From the NCBI GenBank assembly GCA_013368325.1, contig JAACJK010000127.1, positions 1-64,000 on the forward strand: a DNA stretch of 64,000 bases, read 5' to 3'. The notes beneath the pieces are model-generated. The model ran no database searches and was not told the DNA's origin. It saw nothing but the letters and a program-made list of their open reading frames with translations. The position numbers and the translations under genes were made by a program. Positions 45,014-56,380 of the stretch are shown in pieces. This stretch comes from Ephemerocybe angulata (lineage: Eukaryota; Basidiomycota; Agaricomycetes; Agaricales; Psathyrellaceae). The stretch's first letter is position 1. Each line of letters starts with the position of its first letter.

Positions 45014-46674
45014 CTTGCGGCGACACAGGACCCAAATGTCAAACGGAGGGAAAGATGGCTAGTGAGACAAGGGAGGTAAAGGTCAACCGGAATATATAGG
45101 TACACGCGAATGCACGGTTTTGATTCATCAGTAGAGCCTTGCAAAAACTCACACTCGGAACTGTCCCTGCGGACTCAGGTGCGAAGTCAGGTCGCCGCCC
45201 CTCATATATTTCAGGATGTACCACTGCAACTAGGATTGAAGGCGTCCACGAGGCTGCAACAATATCTGCTATTGACCCCTAATGTTCTCCTCCTCCTGAC
45301 AATCCCGGGGTACGGCGACACGCGATAACCTCGAGAGTCGGCTTGTCGAGGTCGTCGAGTCTAAGCAGAGAATGTTCAAGTAACCGGGTTTCAGCTACCT
45401 GCCAGATTACGCCGGCGTAGTCGTAGATACCGCTGGCGTGAATATCAGTGATATTCACGCCCGCGGTATCTACTCACTCGGTAGTCATTCCTCCGATATG
45501 CTACTGGGTCTTCAAAGCAGGAGGTATGGCCGGTGAACCAGGGGTACCCGGGGATAAACCCCGTCCAGGTGCGCGTTTCCCTGGGTGGTTCAACACGGCT
45601 CCTGGGCGGAATCCAGGGCAGATCCAGCGGTTTCTGTTGGTTATTCACTGGGCCGCCCTGCGCTTTATGCTCGATATGAGCCCAGGGAATACGCACTGTG
45701 GATCAGAATGAACGAAAAAGCAAGTATATTTGGACTAGTACAACTGGCTACTACATCAATGCTACACAAATCTGAAATGGGCTATACAGAATAGAGGTGA
45801 ACATCGACGACAACAAGAACAACTCCATGGGTACAATTGTCTCTCCCAGTAGGCTAACACATCATCATTCGTTCTACCTGAGTAATAACTGACGAGCTCA
45901 CCTCAGCTCTGGCGAGGTAACCGGTGATCGTCGGTTTGGCGCTGTTTCCGAATTCCAATATCGCCGGAACTATGTGAGATTGTCGTGAGCAAGTGAAGCT
46001 GCTGGGGTATGGCCTGGAGAAAAATATCGGATGGCTAGCCACTCACCATTCTATCTCCAGCACCTCAACAGCACCTCGGCCCCGATGTTCCAACTTCCGT
46101 CAAGGCGGGCTTTCCAATGAGCTTGGCATATAAAGATTATTATTAAAGGAAAAGCGCTGGAATAAGGGTTCGAGAAACATACCTGATCCATCATCCAACC
46201 TTTATGAAAGCAGGCGGCGAGCCGTAGGGTAGGCTCGTAGCGTCAAAGCCTATTCACCTCGAAGAAGGCGAGCGGCTACGAATTACGCTAGGGCGTGCCA
46301 ATAAAAATCTGTGTGCAGTGCGTTGGTATCATTTCAGTAACGGCGGTGTGGTGATTAGGGACGACTCGCCTCAGGTAGTCATTCAGTCGTAAACGCCGAC
46401 CGAGCAGTGAGGGTCAATGCTAAGTCCGGTCCGGGCCAATCTACGTTGCAGTGAATAAAAGTGATGATTGAAGTCTTGAAGAGAAATAACAATAAGCGGC
46501 TGTAACAGTGCTCACCACAGACTGGGCGAGTTCCACGGCGATAACCTGTGCGGAGGGGAAGAAAGGAACGATGGCTGGCCCCGTGGCTCGGTTGGCGGGC
46601 TTTGATCGTTGGATTCACGCTCCGCTTAAACGACTCGGAAGCGGCGATCATGCTCGGCGTCATATGCATGCACT
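45014..46674. other. Upstream flank of the DUF6533-like gene, unassigned
   Basis: Contains the presumed promoter of the split gene and the near-perfect palindrome at 45423-45473. A few exon-like minus-strand pieces (around 45860-46050) were not assigned to a family. Confidence 0.4.
45423..45473. repeat. 51-bp palindrome, 24-bp arms
   Basis: Arm 'gtagataccgctggcgtg...' pairs with '...cacgcccgcggtatctac', with one mismatch and a 3-base loop (agt). It would form a strong cruciform or hairpin. It is in noncoding DNA. Confidence 0.9.
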
Positions 46675-47113
46675 CAAGGGTGGGCCGGTCTTCAGAATAC
46701 AGCACTAGGGTCAGAAAAAAATTTAAGCCCTCAAAAATTGAACCAACCACCTACATAAGCGCCAAGCCTTCCCAAAAAGGCAATTTACATAAGCTTTTTC
46801 AGCCTCCGCTCAACTTGCCGGCATCCGGGGTCCACCCAAGGGTCAACCGGAGGGCGCGAGTTCAATTCCCACTTGGTGCAAAGTATTTATTATTATTGTA
46901 ACTACATCTTTAAGCACTGTAAATAGTCCAGAACTTTACTATCATGCTTTATATAATTTTTGAATGCCCTCACAGCTGAAAACTGCACCAAAATTGGCCT
47001 CCCGGGCCCCATTTTAGGGTTTATAGAGGGGGGTCCAACAAAATTTTAGCAGCCAAAAAGCTGAACCAACCACCCATGTATGGGCCAGTAATTTAAAGAC
47101 CAGCCCACCCTTG
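46675..47113. mobile_element. hAT-type MITE, second family
   Basis: 439 bp. The 18-bp ends 'caagggtgggccggtctt' and the complement of 'aagaccagcccacccttg' differ at one position. Exact 8-bp duplication 'catgcact' at 46667-46674 and 47114-47121. No coding frame. An internal polymerase-III B-box-like motif AGTTCAATTCCCA (46859-46871) is shared with the other MITE. Confidence 0.9.
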
Positions 47114-47448
47114 CATGCACTCCCCTTCCCAACCCCTTCCACCCTCTGAGTCTCTGTTTTCGAATCTACAGACAATTTAATTTAATCACTTCCACTGGAT
47201 ACTTGTGCTTATACTTATGTAGTACTCGCCTAGCGGCACTCAGTATGAGTATTGTGCTGGCGCTTGGTGTTGTCGAACTCGCTCGAGGTTGCCCGCATTC
47301 GGCGAGTAACTAGTAACGAGTTGATAATTTTGGCGAAATGTGGGAGGGCCTCAATTTCCAGCGGTACGTATCTTCGTGATCGCCAGAGGCCGCACGGCGC
47401 AGAGCCTACCTGGGATCGACACGGGGAACTCCAACTTCTGGCCCTGGA

Positions 47449-47640
47449 AAGCAACCCAGGAGCAACCCAGCCCCATTCATCGGCCCCTGGGTGCTCCAAG
47501 AGACACAAAATACTGCCCAGCGATCGCCCAGGGTCGCTACCCAGGAGTATCCAGGAGCACCCAGCGGTCACCCAGCATCGCCCGGCGGTCGCCCGGGAGC
47601 ACCCAGGGGTTACCCGGGGACGACCCCCGGGTGCATGGCT
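47449..47640. repeat. Imperfect short repeats (CACCCAG family)
   Basis: Many variants of a roughly 10-20 bp unit containing 'acccag', 'gcccag' or 'gcacccag', with spacing near 10 or 20 bp. GC-rich and without a consistent coding frame. Confidence 0.7.
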
Positions 47641-48092
47641 TACAGTGGCTGTATCATGAAAGCAGGGCTCATCAACAACCCAGAGTTTGAATTATCATGA
47701 TCTCCCCAGTGTGGCGTCGGGACTCGAAGATAATGAGTGTATGGGTGCTGATTACCTGCACTTCCATCTCTGCTCAGGGCTCTTCGCCATGTAGAACTCG
47801 GCGCATTTCTTACCGTTTGGGGCCCGACGGGCTTAGCGGTCCAACGATTGATGCCGCACCTGCGCTTTGGCGCCAGGGGATGGTTTACCTACGATCGCGC
47901 TGTGAATATGGCAGAATGGCTACGTACCGACGTCGCCCTGGTGAGCCTTCCTGATTAGGAAGCTCGATCGACAAATAGGCGCCCGTCGACTCAGCGCTGG
48001 TTCAGCGTCACCCCGATTCGTCCAATTCAATCGTGCCGCTGGTCGGAACAAAGGTAAGACGACCCACTCGCGCACGGACCGTCTTCCAGTAG

Positions 48093-48100
48093 TATAAAAA
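48093..48100 (+). promoter_or_regulatory. Possible orphan TATA box
   Basis: TATAAAAA followed 30-150 bp later by CT-rich leader-like sequence. No downstream gene recognised, so this may mark a lost gene or a noncoding transcript. Confidence 0.25.
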
Positions 48101-49386
48101 CGGGCCCTCACTATATTTTCTCTTCGTGTACGCCTCACCCTCGAGTCCGCGTCTCGAGCAGGTAACGTTCCTCGCACATTTCTCTGCTTCTCTCCATCTC
48201 ACTCTCTTACTATCTCAATTCAACCATATTCTTCTATCTTTTCTACGTAATTTCCCATCCCTGAAGCCACTGTTCATCGCTCCTCCGTACTCGCGAGACA
48301 ACAAGTCTCTACAGCGCTCAGCAGCCGATCGCACGTGTGCTCGACGGTCAGGAGTTTGCTATTGGTAGCAGGGATTGCCTCCAGGCTCTGTATAGTCTGT
48401 GCTTTTCGTGGTGGCACGTGTACGAGCGACTTGGCGTCGCTCGCTCGCATGGTTCGCTACACACTGAGCCTTCGTAGGATTCTACTCGTACATCTGGAGG
48501 GATAGGGTGGACTCGGGCGAGAGGGAGAACGGTTTCGATGGAACACTGTCATGATTAGATCTCGCCCTTCAGCGACAGCGACTTGGCCTGAACAGCTCAG
48601 AGAGTTTATTTACATGGGTTCCATACGTGCATTTTGGTTATTGAGATTTTGAATCACGGCTTTTATTCATACTTAGTCTCGCAGATATACGACACGCGGT
48701 ACACCATGTTCGAATCTCACCTTTTATCCACACGAGCTCTACACCGTTATATGATGTGTGAGATACAAGGTGAGTTCTGCGCACCAAGGGAAGTCCTTGA
48801 ATTCTTTTAGTCTACCTCACGATGCTGATTCTAAGCTTCTACACAATGGACGTTGGACTACTGACACGGCTTAGAATCGAGATTTGCACACGTCGTTGAA
48901 GGAGCATTCAAGTACGTCGAGCTTCCTTCGATGTTTGCGTTCATCACGATGAGCTACAATGCGGATGCGAAGAAGGATACGCTATACGGTGTCACTGGGC
49001 TTGCTTCGGCTTGGATGGGTGCTCAAGCCCAAGCTACAGAGCGCTCCATGTCCCGAGCGCATTTCAGAATCCTGACATCCAGCAGGCGTAGTTATTGCGA
49101 TAAAAGCGACGACTTCGTTTGTGAGATGGCACGGATTCGCCGTGGTGTTTCCATTTCACTCAAATTCGGTACGAGCTAGGTGAGAGTGCTGTGAGTATGT
49201 TAGGTGATAATATAATGCGTCCTGGACGCGTCGATGCATCGTGGTGACACAGTTCGTCGAAGGCTTTCGACTTGTGGGTATCGCACATGATCGGAAGTGA
49301 CGTTGAATGCGACGATAAGGATGCCATTATAGGTTCTAAGTTAGATACATAGAATAGTTGTTGGACACCTATATGGTGCTAAATAG

Positions 49387-50753
49387 CTAACGAGAAGCCG
49401 ATTGCATTGTGTCTGGGTCGTAGTCATCCCAGGCCTCAATGTAGTCTATCCCGAATGACCTGGTCCCACCCGTATTCTCGGATTCCACCTGCGAGCTGGT
49501 ATCGGTAAAAGAGAATGCTGAGTGTGAATCTGAATGTGAGATTCCGGTCCCAATTCTCGTCTCGAGGGAGTATTCGTTCGCTGCCGCCGACGAGCCGCCT
49601 CCACGAATGGAGGGTCCATGGAGAACGCGGAACACGTACGAAACGAGAACAATCAAGTTGCACACTATGACTGACGTCGCCGCCTAGGGATAGATAATAC
49701 ACAATGTCAGCTGCGATACTTCACCCCGAAAAGATAAAGAACTGCTCACCTCGATAAACCCCAATCGAAAGCGTGTTTCACTTTTCATCGGTTCCCAAGT
49801 CTCAGGAAGAGCCTGGAATATGACGAGACCAATGGTGGTGAGGGTTACGATGGTGCTTGCAGCAAAAGCTGATAGAAGCATCCATTTGAACGCTCGCGAA
49901 GCCTTGAGCTTCCACAGCGCACGAATCGGGAGTGCAATTAAGAATGCATCGGCAAGGAGACCGGCTGGTTGGACGAACGAACGAAAGGGAGGTCGTAAAC
50001 TGAAATCCTTTCAATTCACGAACGAATATGTAGACGTACCGATCCCTGGATAATAGATGCCTGATATAGGTGCGAAACACATCGTCCGCGTGCCGTGTAC
50101 CCCTGGGGGCGGCTCCCAACCAGACGCGGGCGCGCATTGGGAAGTGAATGCGACGAGGAATGTCACGAGGACGAAGGCAAAGGCGCGTACAGCAAGAAGC
50201 CCGAGGCGGTGTGCCGGGTGCTGGGGTGGGAATATACGTGAGGTCCCAAATGCCAAACTCATTCGGGTAAGCCTGTGGGCATTCAATCGTTAGCAAACCT
50301 CGATGCGTATGTATGTAGAATTGGGAAGGAAGGAAGAAGAGATAGTCACCAAATTGTTGTCCAGGAAACCACCATACCCATGAAGAACCGTGCCTTACTG
50401 TACGTACGCGTGGCCGTGATGCTACCTATATGCCAGAAGCATTGATATTGGAAGCGGATTCATTGGCCTTATACGGTCCTTACCTTCCGGTCCACCATCA
50501 TTCAACCAGAACAAGATAGACGTCCAAATACTGCCCAGTACTGACGCAAATGCGAGCCAATCGTCCCACCAAAGCCTTCCCACCGTTCGACGACGGTAAA
50601 GCCTCACAAAGGTGGTTATTATGGCGACGGCGTATGTGCATGATACGATAACTGTATATGAGGTTCAAGATGAGTTGGGTACTCAACAGAGCCTAATACT
50701 TTAGCTTACTTACCCTGGAAAGCACGCTCGAGCTCCGGTGTGAACTTTCGCAT
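49387..50753 (-). CDS. Rhodopsin-like integral membrane protein (fungal 7-TM)
   Basis: Seven-helix-type membrane protein of the fungal rhodopsin-domain class; ligand and role unknown. ATG 50753 (MRKFTPELERAFQ) is chosen because an in-frame stop lies upstream and the splice phase fits. Exon 1 is 50753-50714; exon 2 starts at 50651 (VIVSCTYAVAIITTF, VRLYRRR, RLWWDDWLAFASVLG); a third exon carries ARFFMGMVVSWTTIW. Exon 4 (LTRMSLAFGTSRIFPPQHP ... GIYYPGIG) and exon 5 (AGLLADAFLIALPIRALWKL, FKWMLLSAFAASTIV) follow. The last exon has ATSVIVCNLIVLVSYVFRVL and an acidic tail to TAG at 49387. The WWDDW, T/CARMS and P.R.LW.(L) positions are typical of the class. About 300 residues, all helices present, apparently intact. 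Confidence 0.8.
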
Positions 50754-53597
50754 GAACCAACAAGGAGGCGGTCGGGCCCCGAAGCAGCCAGTTGGCGGGG
50801 ATGAAGGAAGGGGACGGGATCGTCACTTTCACGTCACCGGTGTGACGATACTTAAGGCTAGTTTCCGACAGGGGGACATCACGATACGGAGGCCGAGCCG
50901 GTGCCATGCCATCCGGCCTATGTATGTAGATCGATCAGATCCCTGCCAAATCCTAGACGACGGCAGCTTGCTAAGTAGGCGAAATCAGTACTACTTGACG
51001 TTAAGGCGTACTGGTATCCAGTAATTCAGCCAATTCAAATGGCCCCAGTTGGCCTCAATTTCCCCAGTGCGTTCTCGAGGAACTTTAGCCCCAGCGCACG
51101 GGGGTACAGTGTACATATCATGACACGCGGGTGCAATTCTATTCAATTTGAAAAGTGCCGAAGCGAACGTCGTGACCGCGCGTTCCACCCGGCCTCGGCT
51201 TGCCGGCAGAGTACCGCTCTTTATATGGAAAGGGCGAGGTTTGGGCGAGGTGCAACAGGAGGTGAAGATACAGATTGGGCGATGGAGTCCTAGGGACCGC
51301 TATTTGCTCAATGTCAACCGTCGACAATGAACAAAAACTTTGCAGTGACGTGGTCAAGTCAATGTTGCTCGACAAGCTACGTCGCTCCAAACAGCTCCAA
51401 ACCCCACCTCCACACTGTATACCCCAACCACGCAGTTAATCAGCGCGGATTCAAACCATCCTTGAAGCCCAAGCCGGAATCGAACTAACTATCATACATA
51501 CCATCGCTGCACCTGCATCAGATATACCCTATCCAGCTTGAATTAAAGGCAGGTGAATGGCAGTCGAGTCAACGTCGAGTGCCCTGAGTTCGGTGATGGG
51601 GGTTCGAGGAGCTAAGGCTCGACTCACGTATGTAGCACAGGAGTAGATAGAGAAATGGGAATATATATTCAGAGAGAGAGAGATGGGGGAAACGGACGCG
51701 GGGAACGATAGAGAGAAACGAGAAACGAGAAACGAAATGAAAGGGGGCTGAGTGAGAGAACACGACGAAACGGGGGGCGTAAACTAAGGAACTAAGTCTA
51801 CAGGGGCTGGCTATAAGTGAAAAACAGGGAGAGCGACGATAGCTCTCTCTCCCGCATGCTCGCACAGCCCAGAAGCTCGAGGAGATCCGTTTCAAGAGGC
51901 CGGACCATCCTTATATCATCTCTATCGCATGCGAGGGGATGGTACGGGTCCTGAGGGGAAAACAATCCCCCGGCGCCTAAGGCATGTGCGCCATCAGCCG
52001 CCGGACCGTTAGATCCGTCGTGCGCTCATGGTAAGTGATGCGCCGATTCTGGATCGGCAGCATCTCTACACAGGAGCAAATCCAAATAGGCGTATTACCT
52101 CGTACTACTTACAAACATGCGCTCCCGAATGATCGATCGATCTCCCGGGATGTACGATATGACGAGCGCTTGTTCGGCGCTAATACAAGTCCAACACCGA
52201 AGGTCATTCAACTTGAGCACCAGATTCAAACAAGGAGTCAAGGTGCATCCAACGTTGGTGAGCTCCTATAGCTGCGTCTGAGAACATCATCGCGGGCCAC
52301 GGCGGCAAGGATCTTCCGTATTATATCCGGAACGTTACGTTCCATGCATTGAGTGAAACCCGGTGGCGGTTACTGTACTTCGATGCGAATACACCGGTGA
52401 AGCTTATTACATAGCTATACTTAAGCGCGACTTCACCCTGTCCGTCTGACTCGCTTAACTACTCTACTAGATCAAGCTCGAGATAGATACTAGATAGATA
52501 GATAGTATCCAAGGTGGTATACAAAGATGACAGTATCTGGTGGATGCACACCTTACGCGCGGTGCGGATGTCATGGTGGATGACATTGATGTCGATATCG
52601 CGGCTCTGAGGAGGGTGCAAGAGCAGCCAGCGGGTTCGGCTCATGCTGGGGCTGGGGGGCTGGGAGTCAGCAGGAAGTGTATTCTATTTACTGAGACAGG
52701 CAAGAGACAGGTCTGGTTCCTCTACTGTACATGCACTGCCGTTTGGCTCGTGCGGTGAGGAATTTAATGTGCTAACAGATGCTGTCATGCGACCGACCAC
52801 CAGCATTCGGCTGCCTACCGCGAAATGGCTGGCGGCTCTCGACTTCGCGGGCACCGTACGTGGGTCCGCATGGCAGACTCAGGGATAATGCAACTCGGGC
52901 CCTCCCGTAAGTACATACCCCTGTGCGGTGGGCGCCGGATCCACTATCCGTACCACTATCCGTGGAGCCTGGTCGGACCGCATGGAGGCGTGCCGGGTTA
53001 TTGGAGGAGGGTACGAGTGGCGTGGGGACGTGGCTTCAGGGCGCTTCTCCGGATCTGTTCGTTATTAGTATTCAGGGGATGCGACGGGCGAGTTGCGCCA
53101 CTATCTTCGTGTCTCGCACCCCGGGTATCGTCCGTCGTGCGCTGACGCGAGTTCTTGTGACTCTTGGGGACACGATTGTGCTATCCGTGTGTACCGACCG
53201 GCCGGCCGGACTGGGACTCGGGTGGGCGAAGCCGCCACCGTCGTGTGCAACACGTTCGATAGTCGATAGTCAGGTATGCTTTCACAGTCGACCGGCCGAC
53301 CACAGCCTACTCCGGCTGTCGGTAGGCTTGTTCCAAAGATACAATGCGTTGCTGTGAGGGAATATACGTCGGGGGGAAGAAGTTGCTAACGGAAAGGTAC
53401 GGAAATATATTATGCAGTACATAGTAGTGTGACCCCAGTCGCGCTCACGCAAACGCGAACGTGTCGCCGCCCCGGGCCAAGGCTCACATGTATGATCCAC
53501 GCGGCGGTTGTTATGCTGTGATAATGATAACGTTTCGAGAACGAGTTTGAGCAGCGGTATATATATCCACACACCCCAGGTGAATTCCAACAACAAA
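50754..53597. other. Intergenic, low-complexity patches
   Basis: Contains an (AG)n patch near 51670-51690, gata-type repeats near 52490-52505, and several short open frames in both directions with no motif support. The promoter of the next gene is at the 3' end. Confidence 0.4.
53560..53567 (+). promoter_or_regulatory. TATA box of zinc-finger gene A
   Basis: 'cggtatatatat' about 35 bp before ATG 53598, preceded by 'acgagtttgagc'. The same block (acgagtttgagcggtatata) precedes gene B at about 59385-59404, so the promoter was duplicated with the gene. Confidence 0.7.
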
Positions 53598-54325
53598 ATG
53601 CGCCTCTCTTCCGTCGCCCTTTTTTCTATCGTTGTGTCGATGGCGTGTACAGGCTACGCGCACCACAACAACGTACGTGTACGTGTGGGCGCCGCTATCT
53701 AGAACTACTACTAGCTGACTTGTAGTACTTGTACGAACGAATGTTCTAGCACGAGCACGACATCCATACACGAGAGCTCATGAATGATCGAGTCAGCGAA
53801 GTCAGGACGAGGGATCTCGTCCGCGCGCTCGAACGGAGGGCCAAGGATGGTGATGGTGAGAAGAAGAAGAAGAAGAAGAAGGAAGAAGAAGAGAAAGAGA
53901 AAGAGAAAGAGAAAGAGAAAGAGAAAGAGAAAGAGAAAGAGAAAGAGAAAGAGAAAGAGAAAGAGAAAGAGAAAGAGAAAGAGAAAGAGAAAGAGAAAGA
54001 GAAAGAGAAAGAGAAAGAGAAAGAGAAAGAGAAGACGAGCCGCAAAGCTAAGAGGTGGTGTTGTACGAAATGCGGGAAGGAGTATCCCAACCAGACTCGG
54101 GTGCGTCCGCCGTCCAAAGTCCCTACACACATACATACATGGCATGGCATGTCGATATCTGCCTGCTCGTCATTGGGTTGGTTTCGTGCATACTTTGCTG
54201 ACCAATTTTAATTTTGGCAGGCGGAGAATCATCAGACCTATCATAGAGACCATGTAGTGAAGTCGTTAACGAAGAAGGGGGAGGGATGTTGGCCACTGAA
54301 CCCGCCACTTCCACCCACTTGGTGA
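53598..54325 (+). CDS. Secreted C2H2 zinc-finger-like protein A with (Glu-Lys)n tract
   Basis: Three exons, both introns phase 0: 53598-53672, 53750-54100 and 54221-54325; 176 residues. Exon 1 is exactly a signal peptide (MRLSSVALFSIVVSM...GYA). Exon 2 begins HEHDIHTRELMND, has VRTRDLVRALERRAKDG, then a Lys run, a Glu run and about 24 Glu-Lys pairs. It ends with the Cys half of a finger, WCCTKCGKEYPNQTR. Exon 3 supplies the His half (AENHQTYHRDH) and a tail with a second CW (GEGCWPLNPP). The spacing C-x2-C-x12-H-x6-H is close to a C2H2 finger. Dibasic RR could be a Kex2 site. Secretion and metal binding are inferred from sequence; no function is known. Paralogues are B and C. Confidence 0.8.
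53889..54033 (+). repeat. GAGAAA hexanucleotide repeat, about 24 units
   Basis: An uninterrupted run inside exon 2 of gene A, encoding alternating Glu and Lys, preceded by GAA/AAG triplet repeats. Because the unit is six bases, changes in copy number keep the frame. Paralogue B has only a short Lys-rich run here. Confidence 0.95.
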
Positions 54326-54649
54326 TGGACTCCTCTGAGTGGGCAAGTTCGTTCCGCTCCGTCTTGCACGTACCCACTCAGAGAAACTCCCTTTTGTTTC
54401 CCCACTGTAATAGACATAACTAAAGTAGAGCCTAAGACACGCTAAAAAATCCAAGGAGCATTATTCCTTTGGCATCTCGTGGATCGGGCGAGAGAGCTCA
54501 GGCGACGAGAACGCAGCCCGAGCCCCGCTCGTTTTTCTCCCCCCCATTCCACGACGAAGCCGAGCATAGACCTTTGGCTAGCTAGCTTAGCTTGCTGACT
54601 GTCAAACTGACTGAGGCTGACTGACTGACTGACTGACGTATGTACGTGC
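54326..54649. other. Spacer
   Basis: 3' flank of gene A. A (ctga)n-type run lies at about 54615-54637 and a tgcg/catg run to 54660. No gene. Confidence 0.5.
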
Positions 54650-54839
54650 GTGCGTGCATGCGGCGACGTTATATACTTATTGCTTCATGTCGAGTCCCCA
54701 ATACACAAGCGGATTCAGAGTTCAGGGTTTAAGCGCTGGACTCGATTCGGGGTCGGTCGACGGTCGGGCGGCGTACCTCTGAGCGCGTCGGTCGGTCTAT
54801 CGTCGGCCCTCGTCCGCAGTGTATGCGACGCAGGGGTGT

Positions 54840-56380
54840 TACTGCTGCTAGGCACCGGGATGGATGGATGGATGGAAAGCGCTGCTTGGCTTGGGGACGG
54901 CTGTGGGAAGGCCCGTTATGTACATTCGAGGCTGAAGCCAAACAAAGGAGATGCGCAGCTTTCTTTCTTTCTTCTCTGTGACGTCCCGCTCTGGTGTTCT
55001 TGGGAGAACGTATTCTAGAATGATCCAATGACCTCCATCCGTCCGTACACGACCCGCCGACCGACCTCCCCGCCGCCGAGCTACAAACCCCGCCTCCACC
55101 TCCACCACCACGCACGCGCCATCCCTCTCCCCTCCCCCGCGCCGCTCGACGCGCGCGACCGGCGCAGGAGGCCTCGCGACGCCGAGCACGGACGCCCTGG
55201 TGTTCTGCCTCTGGGAGTGCCACCTCTAGCCTTTCGAGCCACAGCCAAAACGCGGGACTATACAGTTGAACCACGCTTCACCCACACTGATCATCTACCG
55301 AGTTCGAGCTCAACATCTCCACCTCGGCGTTCGGCGTACGACGACGACGAAGCGATGGCGGGACCGGGTCCTTCCCCTTCTCCACATCGCTCTAACTTAC
55401 CAACTCTGGGTATGCAGTTCGGCCCTTTGGTTCTATCGGGAAAGCCGTAGGAGGAGGAGGAGGAGCTGGAAGGGAAGGATCGTCATGAGGAGGGGGAGAG
55501 ATGGAAGGGATCGAACGAACGAACGACCAATCCCAACCCACCAACAAACACCCTCCTCACACCAACACCACCACCACCAACAACAACGACGACTGCCCTC
55601 CCTCATTCCCCCGACCCGGTAGCCCCCAAACTGGATCGCCTACCTCTGCCAACATCTTTTTAGCGTGCCGCCGCGGCTGGCGACGGGTGTTTCGGCGTTT
55701 GTGGGGGTTAGAGTTGAGTTGGGCGGGGAGGGCGTCGGGGAGGGTGCTTCTACTGCTGCGACGTCGGCGGGTTCCAGTACGGGTGCACCCTGAGTGCGAG
55801 TACGAGCGCGAACGTGACGACTACGGCGACGGGTGCGACTACGAACGCGGGTGCGAGTACGAAGACGGGCACCGGTACGACGATGACTCCGAGTACGACT
55901 GGGAATGCGAATGCGACCACGACCACGACCCCGAACACGACCCCGACCCCGACCCGCACCATCCTCCTCCCAAAAGCCTACCGCTTCCCCCTCGTTCGTC
56001 GCCAAGTTCCGGGAGTCTCTCCGGCTCGTGCTCACGAGCGCGGATCCGGGGGTGGAGGGAGGAGGTTAAGTTTGATTTGGGTATTTGGCGAGGGTGTGTC
56101 GGGGATGGGGAGGAGGCTGAGAGGGCTGAGTGGGCTGCGTATGTGGGAGCGGCGGGGGCGGGGGGCGGGTGCTCCTGTTGTTGGAGGGGGGCGTCTGCGG
56201 GTGGCGTGTGGGAGAAGGGGTGGGAGGGGGATTAGCGTTGGAGTGGGAGGGGGCGGGCGAAGGAGGAAGAGAGGGTGGTAGCCTGGATCGGTTTTGGAGG
56301 TGTGCGATGTTTGATCGGGTGCTTGTGCGGTCGTTTTGGAAGGAGCATGGGGAGGAGGTGTATGCGGGGGATGTTTGAAG
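54840..56380 (+). pseudogene. Decayed gene family, copy 1
   Basis: Unrecognised family present three times in the last 10 kb. Landmarks in common: an upstream block (about 54866-54985) matching 62085-62210; a 'gtaggaggaggagg...agagatggaaggga' block near 55448-55510; a Thr/Asn-rich linker (TTTTATGATTNAGASTKTGT, about 55815-55870); and a C-terminal segment around 56263-56380 reading SLDRFW and FWKEHGEEVYAGD. Frames shift between landmarks and stops intervene, so I call it a relic, though a heavily spliced gene is not excluded. Low-complexity Arg/Gly-rich open frames on both strands are by-products of the GC-rich repeats. Confidence 0.5.

Larger units (their letters stand above)
47122..49386. 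other. Intergenic with CACCCAG-type repeats
   Basis: No gene assigned. 47449-47640 is a run of imperfect short repeats around 'gcacccag' and 'cgcccag'. A TATAAAAA at 48093-48100 is followed by a pyrimidine-rich leader and a possible donor (cag/gtaacg) near 48160, but no convincing reading frame follows. Confidence 0.4.

Noticed and set aside
46840..46880. tRNA gene
   Set aside because: Only a T-arm/B-box-like piece is visible; no full cloverleaf can be drawn, and it lies within a MITE.
47449..47640. CRISPR-like array
   Set aside because: Units are short, variable and not separated by unique spacers, and the genome is eukaryotic.
53711..54257. Phe/Ser/Leu-rich and Arg/Lys-rich open frames across the GAGAAA repeat
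   Set aside because: Other-frame readings of the hexanucleotide run; only the Glu-Lys frame joins the signal peptide and the zinc-finger exons in phase.
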